Positions 13,304 through 17,367 of a stretch of 17,367 bases of DNA are shown piece after piece. Source of the DNA: an uncultured Acidimicrobiia bacterium (GTDB lineage Bacteria; Actinomycetota; Acidimicrobiia; IMCC26256; CALEDW01); NCBI GenBank assembly GCA_937949585.1, contig CALEDW010000148.1, positions 1-17,367 on the forward strand. The letters are read 5' to 3'. The notes under the pieces were generated by a model that was not told the DNA's origin, made no database searches, and saw only the letters and a list, made by a program, of their open reading frames with translations. Made by a program: the position numbers and the translations under genes. How positions within the stretch are numbered: position 1 is the stretch's first letter; every line of letters starts with the position of its first letter.

Positions 13304-14926
13304 TCAGTCGACGAGCACCCCGGGGTTGAGCACCCCGGCGGGGTCCACCGCCCGCTTCGCGGCGCCGAGCGCGGCGGCGAAGGGCTCGGGGCGCTGCCGG
13401 TCGTACCAGCGGCGGTGGTCCCGGCCCACCGCATGGTGGTGGGTGATCGTGCCCCCGGCGGCGAGGATCGCCTCCGACGCCGCGGCCTTGATCGTCTCCC
13501 ACTGGCCGAGCCGGTCCGCCACCGCCTCCGCCCCGGCCGCGATCACGGTGAAGTAGGGGGCGGGCCCGTCGGGGTAGACGTGGGTGAACCGACAGGTCAC
13601 CAGGCCGGGCCAGGCCCCCACCGCCCGCATCGTGTCGATGGTGGCGGTCATCACCGCGGTGTGCAGGGCCTCGAGGCGGTCCCAGGTGATCGCCGTCTCA
13701 AACGTTTCGTTCACGAGCCCCAGGCCCGCCAGGGTGTCCCGGGTGTACGGGGCGCGCAGGAACGCGGCGCGCCACGCCCCGGCCGCGCCCCCCCGGGCGG
13801 GGTCGTCGTCGGACCGGACGACCACCGTCGCGTCGTCGACGACGCCGCCATGGTCGCGAACGAGCTCGACCGCCCGGGCGATCCAGGCCTCAAGTGGGTG
13901 GTCGGCGCTCTCGAAGGCCAGCAGCAGCAGGTGCGAGCGGCCGTCGTCGGTGCCGGTGATGAGCGCCTCGGTCGCATCGAGCAGACGGCAGTTCGCCGGG
14001 GCCAGTCCCGACTGGGCGACGGCCCGAGCCGCGGCGACACCGGCCTCGAACGTGGCGAACCGGGCGGTGGCGGCAGCACGGAACCGGGGCCGTTCCTGCA
14101 CGCGCATCCACGCTTCGGTGATCACCCCGAGGATCCCCTCGGAGCCGAGCAGGAGCCGGTCCGGGGACGGTCCGGCACCCGAGCCGGGCAGGCGGCGGGA
14201 CTCCCACACGCCGGTGGGGGTGACCGCCCGGATCGACTCCACGAAGTCGTCGATGTGGGTGGGGCCGGTGGCGTAGTGCCCGCCGGAACGCGTGGCGAGC
14301 CAGCCCCCGAGGCTGGAGCACTCAAAGCTCTGCGGGTAGTGGCGTAGCGTGAGCCCGTGCGGCCGTAGCTGGTCCTCCAACGCCGGTCCGTACACCCCGG
14401 CCTGGATGCGGGCCGCCCGGGAGGTGCGGTCGATCTCCAGGACCCGGTCGAGGCGGCGCAGGTCGATCGTGACGACGCCTCGGTGGTCGCCGTCCCGGGG
14501 TGGCTCGACCCCGCCGACCACCGACGAGCCGCCGCCGTAGGGCACCGCGGCGAGCCGCTCGGCGGCACACCAGTCGAGCAGGTCGGCGACGTCGGTTTCG
14601 TCGCGGGGCAGGGCCACCACGTCGGGCGGGTTCGTGAAGTCCCGGGCGTAGGCGCGGGTCACGTCCCGCCAGCTCTTGCCGTAGGTGTGGCCTGCCCGCT
14701 CTTCCGCATCGGTGGTGCAGATCGCGCCGAGCGCGTCCGGCGGCAACACCCGGGGCGGGCGCAGGTCGAGCTCGTCGAGACTCGGCGGCGCGCTGCGGCG
14801 CAGGCCGGTGAGCCCGAACCGCTCGGCGAGTGTGGCCGCCATGCGCTGCTCCTGCTCGGGGGTGGGCCCCGCGTCGGTGTAGCCCCAACCCCAGAAGCGC
14901 CGCCGGCGCGTCGAGCGGTGCTGCAC
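13304..14926 (-). CDS. FAD-binding oxidase resembling alkyl-dihydroxyacetonephosphate synthase
   Basis: A 540-residue flavoprotein of the vanillyl-alcohol oxidase type. It begins with RRFWGWGYTD (9-18), the N-terminal mark of alkylglycerone-phosphate synthases. The FAD-binding domain spans about 98-240, with VPYGGGSSVVGGV at 128-140 and SSLGGWLATRSGGHYATG further on. Near the end, THHHAVGRDHRRWYD has the His triplet 496-498 typical of the AGPS active site, and NPGVLVD closes the chain. True AGPS exchanges the acyl chain of acyl-DHAP for a fatty alcohol, making ether lipids; mycobacterial homologues carry the same annotation without firm proof. D-lactate or glycolate oxidase-type activity is the main alternative, but the His triplet argues for AGPS. 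The GTG at 14926 lies 19 bases after the stop of the F420-type gene, so the two are probably cotranscribed. Confidence 0.85.
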   Translation of the reverse strand: MQHRSTRRRRFWGWGYTDAGPTPEQEQRMAATLAERFGLTGLRRSAPPSLDELDLRPPRVLPPDALGAICTTDAEERAGHTYGKSWRDVTRAYARDFTNPPDVVALPRDETDVADLLDWCAAERLAAVPYGGGSSVVGGVEPPRDGDHRGVVTIDLRRLDRVLEIDRTSRAARIQAGVYGPALEDQLRPHGLTLRHYPQSFECSSLGGWLATRSGGHYATGPTHIDDFVESIRAVTPTGVWESRRLPGSGAGPSPDRLLLGSEGILGVITEAWMRVQERPRFRAAATARFATFEAGVAAARAVAQSGLAPANCRLLDATEALITGTDDGRSHLLLLAFESADHPLEAWIARAVELVRDHGGVVDDATVVVRSDDDPARGGAAGAWRAAFLRAPYTRDTLAGLGLVNETFETAITWDRLEALHTAVMTATIDTMRAVGAWPGLVTCRFTHVYPDGPAPYFTVIAAGAEAVADRLGQWETIKAAASEAILAAGGTITHHHAVGRDHRRWYDRQRPEPFAAALGAAKRAVDPAGVLNPGVLVD

Positions 14927-14945
14927 CCGGTGTGCCTCGGGCCTC

Positions 14946-15986
14946 TCAGAGCACGAGCTCGGCCATGAGGGTCACCGCCTCGTCCTGGGCGGCGCCGAGG
15001 ATCATCGTGGTGACCCCCGCTTCCCGCCAGGCGGCGAGCCGGTCGGCGATCCGCTCCCGCGGCCCGAGCAGGGCCACCTCGTCGACCAGCGCGTCGGGTA
15101 CCGCGGCGGCGGCCTCCTGCTTGCGGCCCTCGAGGTACAGGTCCTGGACGGTGCGGGCCGCCTCCTCGTAGCCGTACCGGCAGGCGAGATCGTTGTAGAA
15201 GTTGCGGCCCCGGGCGCCCATCCCCCCGACGTACAAGGCCAGCATCGGCTTCACGAGGTTGCGCAGCGCCTCGAGGTCGTCGCCGACGATCACGGTGACG
15301 GTCGGGGCCACGTCGAAGCGGTCCCGGGACTTGCCGCTCCCGGCGGCGGCGAACCCGGCCTCCAGCGCGGCGTCCCAGGTGTCGGCGGCGCGCTCGGGCG
15401 AGAAGAAGATCGGCAGCCACCCGTCGGCGATCTCGGCGGCGAGGGCCACGTTCTTCGGGCCGATCGCGGCCAGGTAGATCGGCAGGTCGGCCCGCCGGGG
15501 GTGCACGATGAGCCGCAGCGGCTTGCCGAGCCCGGTGGCGTCGGGCCCCCGGTAGGGGATGTCGTAGTGCTCACCGTGATGCTCCACCGGGGCCTCCCGG
15601 CGCAGGATCGCCCGCACGATCTCCACGTACTCGCGCGTCTTGGGCAGCGGGCGGCCGTAGGGCTGTCCGTGCCAGCCTTCCACCACCTGCGGGCCCGACA
15701 GGCCCAGGCCGAGCAGGAACCGCCCGCCGCTCATGAGGTCGAGGGTGGCGGCGGTCATCGCGGTCATCGCCGGGGTCCGCGCCGGCATCTGCATGATCGC
15801 CGACCCGAAGTTCACCCGCTCGGTGTGGGCCATCATCCAGGCGATCGGGGTGACGGCGTCGGTGCCGTACGCCTCGGCGGTCCAGATCGAGTGGTAGCCG
15901 AGCCGGTCGGCGAGCTGCGCGAGCCGGATCGCCCGGGGCAGCCCCCGCCCCCAGTCCTGGTAGCCGAGGTTCAGGCCGAGTCGCAT
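14946..15986 (-). CDS. LLM-class (luciferase-like) oxidoreductase, probably F420-dependent
   Basis: A 346-residue TIM-barrel protein of the bacterial luciferase superfamily. It opens MRLGLNLGYQDWGRG and contains SIWTAEAYGTDAVTPIAW, a TERVNFGSAIMQMPARTPAM segment, the LDLMSGGRFLLGLG strand and LPIYLAAIGPKNVALAAEIADGWLP, which together match the Rv3520c-like F420-dependent subfamily as I recall it. Such enzymes transfer hydride between F420 and small organic substrates in the cytoplasm; the substrate is unknown, and FMN dependence is possible. The ATG at 15986 is supported by the conserved start of the barrel and a CAGCAT hexamer six bases upstream. It is the first gene of a pair with the AGPS-like FAD enzyme and diverges from the hydrolase-thioredoxin fusion. 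Confidence 0.88.
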   Translation of the reverse strand: MRLGLNLGYQDWGRGLPRAIRLAQLADRLGYHSIWTAEAYGTDAVTPIAWMMAHTERVNFGSAIMQMPARTPAMTAMTAATLDLMSGGRFLLGLGLSGPQVVEGWHGQPYGRPLPKTREYVEIVRAILRREAPVEHHGEHYDIPYRGPDATGLGKPLRLIVHPRRADLPIYLAAIGPKNVALAAEIADGWLPIFFSPERAADTWDAALEAGFAAAGSGKSRDRFDVAPTVTVIVGDDLEALRNLVKPMLALYVGGMGARGRNFYNDLACRYGYEEAARTVQDLYLEGRKQEAAAAVPDALVDEVALLGPRERIADRLAAWREAGVTTMILGAAQDEAVTLMAELVL

Positions 15987-15992
15987 CCGCCG

Positions 15993-15998
15993 ATGCTG
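15993..15998 (-). promoter_or_regulatory. Weak -10-like hexamer (CAGCAT) upstream of the LLM oxidoreductase
   Basis: CAGCAT on the minus strand ends six bases before the ATG at 15986. It lacks the first T of TAnnnT but sits at the same distance as the other leaderless candidates in this window. Confidence 0.25.
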
Positions 15999-16038
15999 GC
16001 ACGCCCGTGCCACCGGGGTCGAGCGCCGGCGGCCGCCG

Positions 16039-16044
16039 TAGGCT
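16039..16044 (+). promoter_or_regulatory. -10 element (TAGGCT) of a probable leaderless promoter
   Basis: TAGGCT ends six bases before the ATG at 16051. The intervening GGCGGG is too close to the start codon to be a normal Shine-Dalgarno site, so a leaderless message is likely. Confidence 0.45.
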
Positions 16045-16050
16045 GGCGGG

Positions 16051-17055
16051 ATGCTCATCACCAACGTCGTGCGGCCCCAGGGCGCCACCCGCCTGCTGCT
16101 GCTCGCCCACGGGTACGGCGCCGACGAGCGCGACCTCGGCGGGCTGCTGCCGTACCTCGACCCCGACGGCCGGTTCGTCACGGTGCTGCCCCGCGCCCCG
16201 CTGCCGGCGCCGGGTACCCCCGGGTTCTCGTGGTTCGACCTCACCCCCGAGGGCGCGGACCCCGAAGGGATCCACCGGGCGGTCGACGCGCTCGACGAAC
16301 TGCTCGACACGCAGTGCGCCGAGCTCGGGTTCGCCCGGGCCGAGGCGGTGGTCGGCGGGTTCTCCCAGGGCGCGGGGCTGGCGCTGCTGCTGGCACTGGG
16401 GCGCCGGGCGGGGGAGGCGGACCGGCCGGCCGGTGTGCTGGCGATGAGCCCGTTCGCGCCGGCCGTTGCCCTCGACGGGCTCGATCCCGACGCGCTGCGG
16501 GCGGTGCCGGTGCTCCTGCAGCACGGCACCGACGATCCGCTCATCCCGGTCGAGCGCGCCCGCCGGCTCGCCGAGGCGCTCGCCGAGCGGGGCAGCCCGC
16601 TGACCTACCGGGAGTACCCGATGGAGCACCAGGTGGCCCTGGAGAGCGTGCGCGACGCCCGGGCGTGGCTGGAACGGGTGCTGGCCGGGGAGGCGCCGCA
16701 GGAGCCGCTGCCCGAACCGCCGCCGGAGGGCCCGGTCAAGGCGGTGACCACCGCAACCTTCCCCGAGGAGGTCCTGGCCTCCGAGGTGCCGGTCATCGTG
16801 GACTTCTGGGCGCCGTGGTGCGCCCCGTGCCGCCAGGTCGCCCCGGTGGTGGAGCAGATCGCGCTGATGCGCCAAGGCTCCTACAAGGTGGTGAAGGTCA
16901 ACATCGACGAGGAGCCCCAGCTCGCCCAGACCTACGGGGTGCAGAGCATCCCCATGATCGCCATGTTCCGAAACGGCCGCCTCGAGCGCGCCTCGCTGGG
17001 CGCCAAACCCCGACAGCAGCTCGAGGCCGAGTTGGGGATGCTCGTCATCCCCTGA
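16051..17055 (+). CDS. Alpha/beta hydrolase (phospholipase/carboxylesterase family) fused to thioredoxin
   Basis: A 334-residue two-domain protein. Residues 1-211 are an Abhydrolase_2-type esterase/acyl-thioesterase: LLLLAHGYGADERDL (15-29), nucleophile Ser105 in GGFSQGAG, Asp161/Asp162 in QHGTDDPLIP, and His193 in PMEHQV, a complete triad. Residues 212-230 are a Pro/Glu-rich linker. Residues 231-334 are a thioredoxin fold with WAPWCAPC (253-260, redox Cys257 and Cys260) and cis-Pro301 in QSIPM. There is no signal peptide, so both activities should be cytoplasmic. The frame is continuous with no stop or start between the domains. Relatives of the first domain cleave carboxylic esters and thioesters; the second reduces disulfides. 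A joint role, for example on acylated or oxidised protein thiols, is inference. The end overlaps the convergent surface-protein gene by 11 bases. Confidence 0.9.
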   Translation: MLITNVVRPQGATRLLLLAHGYGADERDLGGLLPYLDPDGRFVTVLPRAPLPAPGTPGFSWFDLTPEGADPEGIHRAVDALDELLDTQCAELGFARAEAVVGGFSQGAGLALLLALGRRAGEADRPAGVLAMSPFAPAVALDGLDPDALRAVPVLLQHGTDDPLIPVERARRLAEALAERGSPLTYREYPMEHQVALESVRDARAWLERVLAGEAPQEPLPEPPPEGPVKAVTTATFPEEVLASEVPVIVDFWAPWCAPCRQVAPVVEQIALMRQGSYKVVKVNIDEEPQLAQTYGVQSIPMIAMFRNGRLERASLGAKPRQQLEAELGMLVIP

Positions 17056-17367
17056 GTCGGTCGCGGGAGGCGGGGCCGGGCCGCCGGGCGGGCACGGAGC
17101 CGGCCGCGATCGCAACGGCGCCGAGGGTCAGCGCCCCGAGGCCGGCGAGGGAGAGGCGCAGGCCGGTGCCGGTGTTCGGGAGCGTCGCCGGTCGGGACGG
17201 GCGGGCGGCCGGCAGGGCACGGCGGGCGGCGGAACGGGGCGCAGGTGCCGGGCGCGCCGGGACGTCGGCGATCATGGTGGCCGGGGGCGGTCCGACGTCC
17301 ACCGGGGATGTCGGAGGTGGCACGGGTGGCGGTGCCGTGGTCGGGGGAAGGCTCGTGGTCGTGGGCG
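17045..17367 (-). CDS. C-terminal end of an LPxTG-anchored surface protein (partial)
   Basis: The frame runs uninterrupted into the window from beyond 17367, so this is only the 3' part of a longer gene; the GTG at 17323 is not needed as a start. The visible part is rich in Pro, Thr and Ala (PTTTSLPP, TAPPPVPPPTSP), as in wall-spanning regions. A sorting signal follows: LPNTG, a hydrophobic stretch of roughly 22 residues (GLRLSLAGLGALTLGAVAIA and on), and a basic tail with RR and RDR. Sortase would cleave within LPNTG and attach the protein to the cell wall. The function depends on the unseen N-terminal part. No sortase gene is in the window. Confidence 0.75.
   Translation of the reverse strand, partial: PTTTSLPPTTAPPPVPPPTSPVDVGPPPATMIADVPARPAPAPRSAARRALPAARPSRPATLPNTGTGLRLSLAGLGALTLGAVAIAAGSVPARRPGPASRDRLRG

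Noticed and set aside
12114..13502. Minus-strand 462-codon open frame over the PhoD gene
   Set aside because: Low-complexity antisense translation; the plus strand has all PhoD motifs and a Tat signal.
1..17367. Defence island, prophage, IS element, CRISPR array, tRNA or rRNA genes
   Set aside because: No integrase, transposase, nuclease, toxin or phage-type protein, no regularly spaced repeats and no tRNA-like cloverleaf were recognised; the genes are metabolic, transport and surface functions.

Overview
The window comes from a very GC-rich bacterial chromosome, most likely an actinobacterium and possibly of the Acidimicrobiia type. Supporting signs are an F420-type luciferase-like oxidoreductase of the Rv3520c kind, a Tat-exported PhoD phosphatase, an LPxTG surface-protein tail, frequent GTG starts, and TAnnnT -10 hexamers placed six bases from start codons, as in leaderless actinobacterial genes. 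The class-level assignment is inference. Genes are densely packed, with 4-bp start/stop overlaps inside operons and overlapping ends where genes converge. There are no tRNA or rRNA genes, CRISPR arrays, IS elements or phage genes, and no gene-free stretch above about 300 bases.

Left block (1-4149, + strand): an operon for a polyamine/opine-type ABC importer (two permeases, then the ATPase) followed directly by a saccharopine-dehydrogenase/carboxynorspermidine-dehydrogenase-like enzyme. No substrate-binding protein is present; it may lie before base 1. Second block (4094-7260, - strand): a different importer made of one fused double permease and an ATPase with a C-terminal AAA-associated domain, again without a binding protein. 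A small uncharacterised protein (7415-7828, +) diverges from it.

Middle block (7825-11479, - strand): a HAD-like hydrolase, a histidine phosphatase and a crotonase form a probable operon. It is followed by a separately promoted citrate synthase that carries two N-terminal CBS domains. Diverging from the HAD gene is a Tat-dependent PhoD-type phosphodiesterase/alkaline phosphatase (11550-13265, +).

Right block (13304-17367): a - strand pair of an F420-type oxidoreductase and an FAD enzyme resembling alkyl-dihydroxyacetonephosphate synthase diverges from a + strand fusion of a carboxylesterase/acyl-thioesterase-like hydrolase with a thioredoxin domain. At the edge is the 3' end of a cell-wall-anchored (LPxTG) protein gene.

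The neighbourhood looks like chromosomal metabolic and transport genes rather than a mobile or defence island. The most unusual items are two domain fusions (CBS-citrate synthase and hydrolase-thioredoxin), the polyamine-transporter/dehydrogenase operon, and the recurring leaderless-promoter geometry. I see no clear evidence of a wholly new multi-gene system.
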